From NCBI GenBank assembly GCA_020845455.1, contig JADLFO010000176.1:36594-100593 (forward strand): a stretch of DNA of 64,000 bases. The letters are read 5' to 3'. The translations under genes were made by a program, and so were the position numbers. The notes below the pieces were generated by a model, which saw only the letters and a program-made list of their open reading frames with translations, was not told where the DNA came from and made no database searches. How positions within the stretch are numbered: the stretch's first letter is position 1; each line of letters starts with the position of its first letter. Shown here in pieces: positions 9,036-18,285 of the stretch. Source of the stretch: Caldilineaceae bacterium (GTDB lineage: Bacteria; Chloroflexota; Anaerolineae; Caldilineales; Caldilineaceae).

Positions 9036-9761
9036 ATGGCACAGCGTAACATTCTCCGCACCCAACCCACGCCTCTTTTGCCGGCGGCCCTGCTGATCTT
9101 GGCGCTGGCCGCCATCGTCTGGTTCTTTGCCCTGCGCCCCCAAGGCACGCCGCAAATGCGGCTGATCGACGAGCTAGAGCGCGAACTGAGCCAGGTCGAC
9201 ACGGTCGAGGGACGGCTGACCATCAGCCTCCAAGATGTGACCCTAGAGCAAGAGCTGTGGGTGCAGCGCCCGCAGCGGCTACGCACCGAGACGTCCACCG
9301 GCCCTGGCGCCTTTGCCGGGACGATCGTCGTGCTCAACCAAGAGGAAGGCTGGGTCTACTCTCCGGCGCTCAACATGGCGACCGTGGTCGACCGCTCGGC
9401 CTACAGCGCCGAAGCCGCCGGCGAACCGGGGGCCGGTTCGCTGCTGGAGCGGATGCCCGACAGCATCTTGGCCGCGCTGCGCGGCGGCAGCCCGCTGCAA
9501 CGCGGCGCAACCGAGATCATTGCCGGTCGCCAGGCCACCCTGCTCGAACTCACCATCCCGCCGGGCGACCCGTCCTTCCCGCTCGGCACGCTGCGTGTCT
9601 GGCTGGACGACCAGTACTCCTACCCGCTGGCCTGGCAAGACAGCAGCAACCGGACGTTGCGCTTCAGCGCCATCGCCTTTAACCGGGAGATCGACCCGGT
9701 CACCTTTACCTTCTTTCCGCCACCCGGCGCGGGCGTCCATCGCATCGACCCCAAGCCCTAG
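9036..9761 (+). CDS. LolA-like/lipoprotein-carrier-fold protein, membrane-anchored
   Basis: A 241-residue protein with one N-terminal hydrophobic helix (about residues 13-32) and an exported domain. The pattern VEGRLTISLQDVTLEQELWVQRPQRLRTETS followed by VLNQEEGWVYSPALNMATVVDRS is typical of the half-barrel LolA/RseB-like fold, in which the protein binds lipid or lipoprotein chains. No lipobox cysteine is present. The ATG at 9036 is preferred over one 51 bases upstream because GAGG lies at a suitable distance and the upstream one would lie within the predicted promoter region. Function in a lineage with uncertain outer membrane is open; lipid sensing or transfer is inference. Confidence 0.65.
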   Translation: MAQRNILRTQPTPLLPAALLILALAAIVWFFALRPQGTPQMRLIDELERELSQVDTVEGRLTISLQDVTLEQELWVQRPQRLRTETSTGPGAFAGTIVVLNQEEGWVYSPALNMATVVDRSAYSAEAAGEPGAGSLLERMPDSILAALRGGSPLQRGATEIIAGRQATLLELTIPPGDPSFPLGTLRVWLDDQYSYPLAWQDSSNRTLRFSAIAFNREIDPVTFTFFPPPGAGVHRIDPKP

Positions 9762-9786
9762 ACGCCGACAACCTAGACGCCGACGA
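9757..9786 (+). repeat. 15-bp tandem duplication spanning a stop codon
   Basis: CCTAGACGCCGACAA is followed directly by CCTAGACGCCGACGA. The first copy carries the TAG stop of the LolA-like gene; the second brings another TAG in the same frame. Confidence 0.8.
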
Positions 9787-9799
9787 CGAGGAGGCCGGT

Positions 9800-11020
9800 T
9801 TGGAACGTCACCCCGCGCCCGTGCGCGAGATGTCCTATGCCCGTTTGATGACGATCAGCATCATGACTCGCTTGATGACGGACAGCAGCGTTCAGATGTT
9901 CAACCCCTATCTCCCCCTCTTTGCCGCCGGGCTGGGCGCCACGGTCGTCGTTATGGGCCGCCTGGTCAGCGCGCGCAGCGCCATGGGGCTGTTCGCCCCA
10001 CTCTTTGGCGCATACGCCGACCGGCACGGCTACCGCCCTGTGATGCGCGCCGGGCTGTTCACCACCGCGCTGGGCCTAGCGGTCACCGGGTTTAGCCCGA
10101 CGCCCATGGTCGCCCTTGCCGGCATGGTCCTCATGGGGTTGGGGTCGGCCGCGTTCGTCCCCACGCTGCAAGCCTATCTCAGCGCCCGCCTGCCCTATCA
10201 TCAGCGCGCCCGCGGCATCGGTATGTTGGAATACTCCTGGGCGCTGACCGGCATCGTCGGGCTGTCGCTGATCGGGCTGTTGATCGCGGCCACCTCCTGG
10301 CGCGCCCCGTTCTTTATCTTGGCTGTGGGTATTTTCGTCATGGGGTGGGTCTTTGGCGCGCTGCCCGGCGCCCGCCACGACGGCACGACGCACACTGCGC
10401 CCGCGCCCCGCTCCACAGCGCTGGGCCGCCGCGCCCGCGTGGCCGCCTTCTTTGATCTGGGCGAGAATGCGGCCTCGGCCTACAGCCTGATCGCGTCCTC
10501 CACCGCCACCTTTTTCGCCGCCATGCTCATCATGATCGTCTATGGCGCATGGCTGGCCGGCGAATACGGCCTTGGCCCGCGCCAGTTGGGCAGCGTAGCT
10601 CTAGTCTTCGGCTGCTTTGACCTGACTGCCAGTGTCTCGGTCAGCCTGTTCACCGACCGCTTTGGCAAGCGGCGCAGCGTGCTGCTGGGGACGGCGGGCG
10701 CACTGGCCGGCTATCTGTTGATCCCCTGGTTCAACGTCGGGCTGATCCCTGCCGTCCTTGCCACGGCCCTGTCACGCGGCTTTTTCGAGTTCGCCGTCGT
10801 CAGCAACATCCCGCTGATGAGCGAACAAGTCCCGGCCATGCGCGGCAAAGTGCTGACGCTGGGGTCGGCGGCCTCGCTGGGCGCATCCACATTGGCCGCC
10901 TTTATCGCCCCCGCGCTCTATGCGTCCACCGGCATTGGGGGCGTCGCCGCGCTCTCGGCCCTCTTCGCGGCGTTGGCGCTTCTGCTGGTCTGGGCGCGCG
11001 TTCAAGACGCCGGCCCATGA
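9800..11020 (+). CDS. Major facilitator superfamily transporter
   Basis: A 406-residue protein with about 12 hydrophobic helices in two halves, with the MFS signature between helices 2 and 3 (GAYADRHGYRPVMRAG) and its counterpart in the second half (LFTDRFGKRRSVLLG). Length fits drug:H+ or sugar exporters; the substrate is not readable. The TTG at 9800 is chosen as start because GAGGAGG lies 5 bases upstream, while the next ATG (9830) has no ribosome site. Its stop overlaps the start of a sensor kinase gene by 4 bases (ATGA), so the two are translationally coupled, which suggests transport linked to envelope or substrate sensing. Confidence 0.85.
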   Translation: MERHPAPVREMSYARLMTISIMTRLMTDSSVQMFNPYLPLFAAGLGATVVVMGRLVSARSAMGLFAPLFGAYADRHGYRPVMRAGLFTTALGLAVTGFSPTPMVALAGMVLMGLGSAAFVPTLQAYLSARLPYHQRARGIGMLEYSWALTGIVGLSLIGLLIAATSWRAPFFILAVGIFVMGWVFGALPGARHDGTTHTAPAPRSTALGRRARVAAFFDLGENAASAYSLIASSTATFFAAMLIMIVYGAWLAGEYGLGPRQLGSVALVFGCFDLTASVSVSLFTDRFGKRRSVLLGTAGALAGYLLIPWFNVGLIPAVLATALSRGFFEFAVVSNIPLMSEQVPAMRGKVLTLGSAASLGASTLAAFIAPALYASTGIGGVAALSALFAALALLLVWARVQDAGP

Positions 11021-12333
11021 TCATTCGACCCGACCGCCAGCCGCTCACACGGCTGCTGCGCTTTATCGGCGGGGTGCTCTGCGCCTATCTCCTGACGCTG
11101 GGCGCGTATATGCTGCTCCTGCGGCCGTCCCCGGCGGCGAGCCAGGCCATGGCGCTCTACCTGGGAACCACGGCGCTGCTGAGCGTGGTCGCCGGCTATG
11201 CGGTCATACGCACCGGCCTGCTCATGCGCCTGCCGCGCCTCCAGTGGACGCTGCTTGCGATCGCCCTCTTGGCGGGGCTGCTGACCTTGGTCAACGTCTG
11301 GGCGCCCGCGCAGTGGAGCGGCGTCGGCCAGCGCGATCTAACGCTGCTGGCCCTGCTCCTGATTTTCGCCGCCATCATTGCCGTCTCGCTCAGCCTTTTC
11401 CTGGCCGCGCCGCTCAGCGCCAACCTGCGCGCCCTGCTCCAAGGTGCACGCGAGATCGCGCACGGGCGCATCGCCACGCGCGTCACGCTGCCGGGGCGCG
11501 ATGAGAGCGCCGACCTGGGCCGCTCCTTCAACCACCTGGCGATCCTGGTCGAACAGGCCGCTCGCCGGCAGCGCGAACTGGAAAGCCTGCGCCGCGAGCT
11601 GATCGCCTGGGTCGGCCACGACCTACGCACCCCGCTGGCCTCGGTCGCCGCTATCCTCGCCGCGCTGGCCGACGGCGTCGTCGAAGACCCTGCAACCGCC
11701 CAGCGCTATTTGCGCACCGCCCAGCGCGATATGGACGCCGTGGCCGAAGTCGTGGATAGCCTGTTTGAGATGGCGCAGATCAACACCGGCGGGCTGAAGA
11801 TAGAACGCCAGCCAAGCTCGCTTGGCGATCTGATCACCGCCGCCGTGGGTTATTTCGAACGAAGCGCCGAGACCAAGAACATCACGCTGGAGAGCACCCT
11901 GCTCCCCGGCCTGGACCCGGTCACTATGGACGCTCCCCGCATCGGGCGCGTGCTGGCCGCGCTGCTCGACAACGCGCTGCGCCACACGCCCGACAGCGGC
12001 AAGATCAGCGTGCGCGCCTACCCTGTGCCCGACGGCGTCGCCGTCGACGTGACCGACACCGGCGAGGGCATCGCCGAAGACGATCTGCCGCGCGTCTTCG
12101 ACCCGTTCTTCCGCGATGAACGCGCGCGGCGCAGCGGGCCGGCGCGCGCCGGACTCGGCCTTGCCATCGCCCGCGGCATAGTCGAGGCGCATGGCGGGCG
12201 CATCGGCGTGCAGAGCACGCCCGGCAAGGGGACTACCGTCAACTTCCGCATCCCCAAGTCGATCCAGGTGGAAATCCGCAACCCCCTGCGCCGCTGGCGC
12301 GGCAAATCGATGGACGGCGGCTACCCCGTCTAG
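11017..12333 (+). CDS. Sensor histidine kinase (HAMP-HisKA-HATPase), orphan
   Basis: A 438-residue membrane sensor kinase. Four N-terminal hydrophobic helices (about 12-34, 45-65, 76-95, 108-130) leave almost no extracellular domain, so it is of the intramembrane-sensing style. A HAMP linker follows (about 131-182), then HisKA with the phospho-acceptor in WVGHDLRTPL (His near residue 200), and HATPase_c with N box NALRHTP, G1 DTGEGI, F box FDPFF and G2 GLGLAIARGI. No response regulator gene is next to it; the neighbour is an MFS transporter overlapping by 4 bases. The cognate regulator must be elsewhere, or signalling is transporter-linked. Confidence 0.92.
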   Translation: MIIRPDRQPLTRLLRFIGGVLCAYLLTLGAYMLLLRPSPAASQAMALYLGTTALLSVVAGYAVIRTGLLMRLPRLQWTLLAIALLAGLLTLVNVWAPAQWSGVGQRDLTLLALLLIFAAIIAVSLSLFLAAPLSANLRALLQGAREIAHGRIATRVTLPGRDESADLGRSFNHLAILVEQAARRQRELESLRRELIAWVGHDLRTPLASVAAILAALADGVVEDPATAQRYLRTAQRDMDAVAEVVDSLFEMAQINTGGLKIERQPSSLGDLITAAVGYFERSAETKNITLESTLLPGLDPVTMDAPRIGRVLAALLDNALRHTPDSGKISVRAYPVPDGVAVDVTDTGEGIAEDDLPRVFDPFFRDERARRSGPARAGLGLAIARGIVEAHGGRIGVQSTPGKGTTVNFRIPKSIQVEIRNPLRRWRGKSMDGGYPV

Positions 12334-12351
12334 ACCTAGAACCTTGGATGC

Positions 12352-12396
12352 TTTTCTCTTCTGGACTTTGCGCTCTTGGCGACTCTGCGGTGAATC
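12352..12396 (+). repeat. Dispersed repeat, copy 1
   Basis: Contains TCTGGACTTTGCGCTCTT (12360-12377) followed by CTCTGCGGTGAAT. The same 18 bases and the TGCGGTGAAT tail recur at 35339. It fills the gap between convergent genes. Confidence 0.6.
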
Positions 12397-12397
12397 C

Positions 12398-13315
12398 TTA
12401 TCCGCCGCTTAGGAACTCGAGGATTGCCGGCGCGAAATCGGTCAGCGTCTGCACACGCGCCGCTACCGCCTGCCGCTGTGCGCCCAGAATCAGCGTAAAC
12501 GCCGGGTTGGTCGTGTGCCGGCGGTCGCTGCAATCTTCCACATTGCCGTGGTCGCTGCTGATGATCACCAGCGTAGACGCCATGTCAATCGCCTCCAGCA
12601 GCCCGCCCAGAAAGGCGTCGAAGGTAGCCAACACCTTCACCGCCTGCGCCAGTTCCCCCCGATGGCCCAGCACATCGGTCTGCCAGTGCTCAAAAAACAA
12701 AAACTGATAGGGCTGCGCCAGTGCCCACAGTTTGGCGCCCGCCTCGCCGGGCGCATAGACCGGGATATCGCTGTAGCCCAACTGGCTCACCCACCCCGCG
12801 CTGGTGAAGTCGGCGGCGAGCGCGCGGCCCGCCACCAGGTCGTCGTGGTCGTTCAACGCCTGCCCGGCGCTGGTGGCCGCATAGGGGACCACGCTCAACA
12901 GCCGCTTGCCGCGGCGCACCGCCTCAAAATAGCCCTGCGGGTACGCATTGCAGAAAAACCAGCCCCGGCCCATCGCGCCGAGCCGGCGGAACAGATTGCC
13001 CTCGTCCACCACAGCGCGCACGCGGTCATCGGGCCGCGGGCCGTAGTGCTCGCCCAGCCGCTGCGCCGCATTGATCCCCGTCAGGATCGCCGCCTGACCG
13101 GTGGCGCTTTGCGGTCTCCCCGGTACGCCGAGTTGAGCGTCGGTCGGAACCAACTCGGCCGCGGCGGCCGAAAATCGCCCGGTCGAGCGTACCGCCCGCC
13201 GCCCCTCCAACAGCCGGCGCAGCGTGGGGTACTCGCCCCTCGCCAGAGGGTTAACCGCGGGATCGTCTTCACCCAGCCCCACCCCATCCAAAAAGAGAAA
13301 GAGGGCGCGCCTCAC
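12398..13315 (-). CDS. Alkaline-phosphatase-superfamily metalloenzyme (phosphomutase-like)
   Basis: A 305-residue protein of the metalloenzyme/phosphoglycerate-mutase superfamily. Ligand positions are visible: the first Asp in FLFLDGVGLG near the N-terminus, the nucleophile Ser/Thr in PQSATGQAAILTG, and SDHGNVED near the C-terminus. The GTG start at 13315 overlaps the TGA of the preceding methyltransferase (GTGA), which places it in the same operon; the open frame continues upstream but only as overlap. It is shorter than iPGM (about 510) and closer to small phosphopentomutase/AP-like enzymes of unknown substrate. Its role beside a methyltransferase and a corrinoid activator is unknown. Confidence 0.75.
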   Translation of the reverse strand: MRRALFLFLDGVGLGEDDPAVNPLARGEYPTLRRLLEGRRAVRSTGRFSAAAAELVPTDAQLGVPGRPQSATGQAAILTGINAAQRLGEHYGPRPDDRVRAVVDEGNLFRRLGAMGRGWFFCNAYPQGYFEAVRRGKRLLSVVPYAATSAGQALNDHDDLVAGRALAADFTSAGWVSQLGYSDIPVYAPGEAGAKLWALAQPYQFLFFEHWQTDVLGHRGELAQAVKVLATFDAFLGGLLEAIDMASTLVIISSDHGNVEDCSDRRHTTNPAFTLILGAQRQAVAARVQTLTDFAPAILEFLSGG

Positions 13316-14217
13316 GAACGTTCCTGTTCCTGCAGCGCCAACGCCTCGCCCATCGCCCGGATATGCGCCGGGGTGCTGCCGCAGCACGCGCCGATGATAT
13401 TGACGCCCAGGCCGCGCATACGCCGCGCATACGCCGCCATCACCTCCGGCGTGCCGTCATAGACCGTCGCGCCGTTCATATCGCGCGGCAGCCCTGCGTT
13501 GCTCTGCGCCACCAGGTAGACGCCCTCCGGCCTCTGCTGCGCCATCTGCGCCATCACCGCCTCGATCTCCTGCGGCCCATTGCCACAGTTTGCGCCGATC
13601 AAGCGCACCCCCCACCCATGTAGCGCCTGGATGGCCTGCTGCGGGGAGACCCCCATCATCGTGCGCCCCTTGGTTCCAAAGGTCAGCGTGGCCGCGACCA
13701 GCAGATCGGGCGCGGCCGCGCGCACGCCGCGGATCGCCGCTTCGACCTCATTCAGGTCGCTCATCGTCTCGACGATCACCAAATCCACACCCCCGGCGGC
13801 CAAGCCGCGCGACTGCTCGGCGAACATTGCCTCCGCCTCTGCCCCAGACAGCGCGCCCAGGGGTTCCAGCAGTTCACCCGTCGGGCCAATGCTCCCCGCC
13901 ACCAGCACCCCCAGCCCGGCCACCGCCTCGCGCGCTCGCGCTGCGCCCGCCTGGTTGAGTTCAACCACGCGCCCTGCCAACCCGTGATGGCGCAGCCGCA
14001 CTGCCGTGCCGCCAAAGGTATTCGTCTCCACGATCTGTGACCCTGCCGCAGCATAGGCAGCGTGGATGGCGCGCACGCGTTCAGGGTGCTCCACATTCCA
14101 CAATTCCGCCGCGGCCCCGCCGGTCAGCCCCGCGGCGTGCAGCATCGTGCCCATCGCCCCGTCGCCCAGGATGATCTCGCCTGCCGCCAATCTCTGTAGA
14201 AGACTTTGTCCAGCCAT
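13312..14217 (-). CDS. Homocysteine S-methyltransferase family protein
   Basis: A 301-residue TIM-barrel S-methyltransferase of the Pfam S-methyl_trans type (as in MetH N-terminal domain, BHMT and MmuM). The zinc-thiolate site is visible as GANCGNGP and GACCGSTP near the C-terminus; GDGAMGTMLHAAG begins the barrel and ETNTFGG follows. Members move a methyl group to homocysteine from betaine, S-methylmethionine or a corrinoid. A GGGAG ribosome site precedes the ATG. Its upstream partner is a RACo-like corrinoid activator, so a corrinoid-dependent reaction is plausible, but no cobalamin-binding subunit is encoded here. Confidence 0.82.
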   Translation of the reverse strand: MAGQSLLQRLAAGEIILGDGAMGTMLHAAGLTGGAAAELWNVEHPERVRAIHAAYAAAGSQIVETNTFGGTAVRLRHHGLAGRVVELNQAGAARAREAVAGLGVLVAGSIGPTGELLEPLGALSGAEAEAMFAEQSRGLAAGGVDLVIVETMSDLNEVEAAIRGVRAAAPDLLVAATLTFGTKGRTMMGVSPQQAIQALHGWGVRLIGANCGNGPQEIEAVMAQMAQQRPEGVYLVAQSNAGLPRDMNGATVYDGTPEVMAAYARRMRGLGVNIIGACCGSTPAHIRAMGEALALQEQERS

Positions 14218-14277
14218 GCGCTTGCTCCCGTCTCATTGTTCCCGGTTCATTATTCCTGTAAGCGGCTGACCCGCGCC

Positions 14278-16485
14278 CTATGCCCCTTCCACCCGCGATA
14301 CGGCGCTGCGCGTGCGGCTGCGCGTCGACGCCGCCTGCCACGCCGCCAGGCGTGCATCGTCCCAACGAGCCTGTGCGCTTGCCATCAGCGCCGCCACATG
14401 CGGAAACTCGTCAACACTGTGCGGAAACGGCAGCGACGCCACGAACTCCTCTTGGAACATCTCTTCACCTGCCGTCTCGACATAGGTCACCCAGCGCGCC
14501 GCCCAATCCGCTTCGGCGCGGATGCGATGGTCGAGCAGCATCATGCGCGCCCCGTCGCCCGCGGCGTTGCCCACCGCCTTGACATGGCTCAGCGCGCAGT
14601 CGGGGATCAACCCCAAGATCATGGCGTGCTTCGGGTCAATATAGCTGCCAAACCCCCCCGCCAGCACAATGCGCGCCGTCTCCTGCACATCCGGCCACTG
14701 CATGCCCAAGCGCTGCATCAACAGCTTCGTCCCCGCATAGAGCGCGGCCTTGGCAAGCTGCACGGCGCGAATATCGTCGCTGTGTACCACGATCTCCCGG
14801 CCCGTACTTGTCTCATGCGCCCAGGCCAGCACGAACTCGCTCTTGCCGTCTGTGCTCACACGAAGCCGCGGGTGCGGGTAGCCGGTCAAACGGCCTTTTG
14901 GCGTGAGCAGCCCGACCAGCAGCAGTTCCCCCACCACCTCGATGATCCCCGACCCGCAGATGCCCGCGGCGCGCAGCGTTGGGCGCAGCAGTTCGGCGCG
15001 GCGCGCCCGGCGCATCTCTGCCGGCGACAGCCCATCATGCTTGCCAGGGTCGCGGGCAGGTTCATGGCTGTCGATCCAGTCGTCGCGGCCGATGATGCGG
15101 TAGCGCACATCCAGCGTCGCCGGGTCGATCCGCACCCGCTCGATCGCGCCGTCGGCGGCGCGCATCCCATGCCGGATCTGCGCGCCCTCAAACGCCGGGC
15201 CGGTGGGGCTGCTGGCGCTGAGCACCTGTCGCTTGTCGCCCAGCAGAATCTCGCCGTTCGTGCCCACGTCGAGAATGAGCGCCATGTTCTCCTGGCGGTA
15301 GGGCGCTTCTGCCACCAGCACCCCCACATTGTCCGCCCCCACATGGCCCGCCTCGCAGGCAGGGATGTAGACATTGGCCCCTGGGTTCAACGCCAACCCC
15401 AGATCGCGCGCCTTGACCGTGAGCGCGGCGTGCGTTGCCAGGCTAAAGGGCGTGCCGCCCAGTTCGCGCGGGTCGATGCCCAGCAGCAGATGGTGCATGG
15501 TCGTGTTGCCCACCATCACCATCTCGACCAAACTGTCGGGCGCAACGCTCGCCTCGCGGCACGCCTCCTGGATCAGGTCGTTCAACCCACCGATCAAAGC
15601 CGCCTGCATCCGTTCCACCCCGTCGGCGTGCAGCATACCGTAGCTGACCCGGCTCATCAGGTCCTCGCCAAACGGCACTTGCGGGTTCATACGGCTGGCG
15701 GTTGCCAAAATTTCACCTGTACGCAGGTGACAGAGATGGCCGGCGACGGTCGTCGTGCCCACATCTACGGCCATGCCATAGATCGCATCGTCAAAGCCCG
15801 GCTGCACGCGCACCACCTCTCGCCGGTCATAGACCGTCACGGTCACGGCGCGTTTGGCCGCAGCCAGCGCCGGCTGCAAGCTGCGCAGCGCCGGCAGGTC
15901 GCTGCGCAGCCCTTGCAGCCCGTGGACCCGCTCTAGTTCAGCCTGCAGCCGCTCCCAATCGCCCCGATGGTCGCGCAGTTCGGCGGGGGGCAGTTCCACA
16001 TAGAAGAGGCGCATGGCCGCATCCGCAGTCACCGGGCGTGCCACGCCCGGCCCCTTGCGCACCACCTGTTTACGAACCTGGCTTTCCTCAGGCACGCGGA
16101 TCACCAGGTCGCCGGTCACATGACAGGCGCAGCTCAAGCGCGCGCCTGCGGCAAAGCCGTGTTGCGCGGCATAGCCGCACTCGCGCGACTCCGGCGGCGA
16201 AAGATGGCCGGCGTTGGAGTGCAGCCCATACTTGGCAAACTCCCCATCCTCGACCAGCACCTTACACTTGCCGCAAGTCTGATGCCCGCCGCAGATTGAC
16301 TCGATCTCCACCCCCAACCGCCGCGCTGCCTCCAGCAGATTGGCGCCTACGGCGACCGTCCCCTGGCGACCGTTGGGCTGAAAGACCACATGTACTTCAG
16401 AATGTACTTCGGAATGTACTTCGGACGGCACAGCCGAGTTGCCCGGCTGTGGATGATCGGAGTTGGTATAGTTCTGCTCGCCCAT
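14278..16485 (-). CDS. RACo-like corrinoid activation protein (2Fe-2S ferredoxin + ASKHA ATPase)
   Basis: A 735-residue protein of the DUF4445/RACo family, which reductively reactivates Co(II) corrinoid proteins at the cost of ATP. Residues 30-115 form a plant-type [2Fe-2S] ferredoxin domain with CGGHQTCGKC (C-x5-C-x2-C) and the last Cys in RLSCACHV. After a linker, the ASKHA ATPase core shows GMAVDVGTTTVAGHL, ILDVGTNGEILLG and ILAGGFGSYIDP as phosphate and adenosine motifs. Residues 24-35 are three copies of SEVH encoded by 12-base DNA repeats. It is the first gene of a three-gene operon; the leader has a TATAAT and GAGGATT ribosome site. Confidence 0.88.
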   Translation of the reverse strand: MGEQNYTNSDHPQPGNSAVPSEVHSEVHSEVHVVFQPNGRQGTVAVGANLLEAARRLGVEIESICGGHQTCGKCKVLVEDGEFAKYGLHSNAGHLSPPESRECGYAAQHGFAAGARLSCACHVTGDLVIRVPEESQVRKQVVRKGPGVARPVTADAAMRLFYVELPPAELRDHRGDWERLQAELERVHGLQGLRSDLPALRSLQPALAAAKRAVTVTVYDRREVVRVQPGFDDAIYGMAVDVGTTTVAGHLCHLRTGEILATASRMNPQVPFGEDLMSRVSYGMLHADGVERMQAALIGGLNDLIQEACREASVAPDSLVEMVMVGNTTMHHLLLGIDPRELGGTPFSLATHAALTVKARDLGLALNPGANVYIPACEAGHVGADNVGVLVAEAPYRQENMALILDVGTNGEILLGDKRQVLSASSPTGPAFEGAQIRHGMRAADGAIERVRIDPATLDVRYRIIGRDDWIDSHEPARDPGKHDGLSPAEMRRARRAELLRPTLRAAGICGSGIIEVVGELLLVGLLTPKGRLTGYPHPRLRVSTDGKSEFVLAWAHETSTGREIVVHSDDIRAVQLAKAALYAGTKLLMQRLGMQWPDVQETARIVLAGGFGSYIDPKHAMILGLIPDCALSHVKAVGNAAGDGARMMLLDHRIRAEADWAARWVTYVETAGEEMFQEEFVASLPFPHSVDEFPHVAALMASAQARWDDARLAAWQAASTRSRTRSAVSRVEGA
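16390..16425 (-). repeat. Three 12-bp in-frame tandem repeats in the RACo-like gene
   Basis: ATGTACTTCRGA occurs three times in a row on the plus strand; on the coding strand it gives (SEVH)x3 just before the ferredoxin domain. Confidence 0.85.
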
Positions 16486-16552
16486 GAATCCTCAGATAAA
16501 GAAATGTCGCAAAAAGTGTAGCTGTGTCGCACCCCCATGGGGTCGAGTTCTC

Positions 16553-16558
16553 ATTATA
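16553..16558 (-). promoter_or_regulatory. -10 box of the RACo operon
   Basis: A consensus TATAAT on the minus strand, about 68 bases before the start codon; no convincing -35 at 16-18 bases. A 10-base palindrome CCCCATGGGG (16533-16542) lies in the leader. Confidence 0.45.
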
Positions 16559-16647
16559 CGCCAGCCCGCCTGGCTTGGCATAGGGGCCGCCGCGCTGCTC
16601 TCGCTGCGCGCAGCGCCCACCGCACCGCTGCGATCTCGATGGCGATG

Positions 16648-16658
16648 CGTGTTACAAT
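16648..16658 (+). promoter_or_regulatory. Extended -10 promoter of pncB
   Basis: CGTGTTACAAT with TGn and TACAAT; a clear -35 is missing. It gives a leader of roughly 55 bases before the pncB start. Confidence 0.45.
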
Positions 16659-16720
16659 CGGGCCGGCGCACAAACGCGGGCATGAGTGCCCGTTTAGGCT
16701 AACAGTAAGGAGATGCACCG

Positions 16721-18277
16721 ATGCAGGCTGCCGCCCACCGCTACATGGAAGGCATACTTTTCACCGATATGTATCAGTTGACCATGGCCCAGCTCTATTA
16801 CCGGGCCGGGCTGCATGAGTCCGAGGTTCTATTCGACCACTTCTACCGGCGCAACCCCAACTACGACAGCCATCAGGCGGGCTATTGTGTCGCCGCCGGC
16901 TTGGAATGGTTGATCGACTGGATGCAGCAGACGCACTTTCATGCCGAGGAGATCGACTATCTGCGCCGCCAGACCAGCAACGCCGGCACGCGCCTCTTTG
17001 CCGACGACTTCCTGACCTGGCTCGGCAAACACGGCGACTTCAGCGGCATCTCGCTGCGCGCCATTCCCGAAGGCCGCGTTGTCCACCCCAATGAACCGCT
17101 GACCATCGTTCAGGGGCCGCTCGCCATGGCGCAAATTCTGGAGACGCCGCTGCTCAACGCCCTCAACTACCCGACGCTGATCGCCACCAAAGCCTCGCGC
17201 ATCACCGAGAGCGGCCGCGGGCGTGCCGTCCTCGAATTCGGCATGCGCCGCGCCCAGGGGCACGGGGCCAATGCCGGCGCGCGCGCCGCCCTGATCGGGG
17301 GGGCCGTCTTTACCTCGAATGTCGGTGTCTCACAGGCGTTGGGGCTGCCCGCCAAGGGGACCCATGCCCATAGCATGGTCCAACTCTTTATGACCTTGGG
17401 CGAAGGGGAACTGGGTGCGTTTCGCGCCTACGCCGACGTCTATCCCGACGACTGCCTGCTGCTCGTCGATACCGTGGATACCCTGGGGAGCGGCGTACCT
17501 AACGCCATCTACGTCTTTGAAGAACTGCGTCGCAAGGGCCATAAACCGGTCGGCATCCGCCTCGACTCCGGCGACCTCGCCTATCTGAGCATTCAATCCG
17601 CCAAAATGCTCGACGACGCCGGATTCACAGACACCCAGATCGTCTTGTCGGGCGACCTCGACGAACTGGTGATCTGGCAAATCCTCACCCAGATCGCAGC
17701 CGAAGCCCCGCGCTATGGCGTCGACCCCGACCACCTGATCAGCCGCCTGGTCTATGGCGTGGGCACGCGCCTGATCACCTCCTGGGGCGAACCGGCGCTA
17801 GGCGGCGTCTATAAGTTGGTCGCCGTACGCGAAGACGGGCACTGGAACTCGGCGATCAAAATCTCCGACACGCCCGCCAAGATGCCCAACCCAGGCTACA
17901 AACGTGTCTGGCGGCTCTATGACCGGCGCGGCAAGGCCACTGCAGACCTGCTCTGCTTGGAAGACGAAGACCCCCGCGCCGCCGCGACCCTCACGCTGCG
18001 CCACCCGATGGAACATGCCAAATACCGCACGATCGCAGCCGCCGACATCTCCGCCATGGAAGAGCTACACGTCGACGTGCTGCGCCAAGGCCAGGTCGTC
18101 TATGACTTCCCCCCGCTCGACGCGCTACGCCGGCAACGCAACGACGATGTCGAGCGTCTTGACCCAGGCATCCGCCGCCTGGTCAACCCTCATATCTACC
18201 ATGTGTCGCTGACCCAAGCCCTGTGGGATCTTAAGCAGCGGCTGATCGCCGACGCGCGCGCCCAGGCGGTACGCTAG
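16721..18277 (+). CDS. pncB: Nicotinate phosphoribosyltransferase
   Basis: A 518-residue enzyme converting nicotinate, PRPP and ATP to nicotinate mononucleotide in NAD salvage. Seen are the N-terminal [18 protein letters not shown], the FGMRRAQG block, [11 protein letters not shown] around the phosphorylated histidine region, and the phosphoribosyl-binding [10 protein letters not shown]. Length fits the 480-560 residue PncB group of Firmicutes/Actinobacteria/Chloroflexota. AAGGAG sits about 9 bases before the ATG. It faces the CBS gene tail to tail with only 8 bases between stops, so no room for a terminator exists there. Confidence 0.95.
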   Translation: MQAAAHRYMEGILFTDMYQLTMAQLYYRAGLHESEVLFDHFYRRNPNYDSHQAGYCVAAGLEWLIDWMQQTHFHAEEIDYLRRQTSNAGTRLFADDFLTWLGKHGDFSGISLRAIPEGRVVHPNEPLTIVQGPLAMAQILETPLLNALNYPTLIATKASRITESGRGRAVLEFGMRRAQGHGANAGARAALIGGAVFTSNVGVSQALGLPAKGTHAHSMVQLFMTLGEGELGAFRAYADVYPDDCLLLVDTVDTLGSGVPNAIYVFEELRRKGHKPVGIRLDSGDLAYLSIQSAKMLDDAGFTDTQIVLSGDLDELVIWQILTQIAAEAPRYGVDPDHLISRLVYGVGTRLITSWGEPALGGVYKLVAVREDGHWNSAIKISDTPAKMPNPGYKRVWRLYDRRGKATADLLCLEDEDPRAAATLTLRHPMEHAKYRTIAAADISAMEELHVDVLRQGQVVYDFPPLDALRRQRNDDVERLDPGIRRLVNPHIYHVSLTQALWDLKQRLIADARAQAVR

Positions 18278-18285
18278 ACCCGCCG

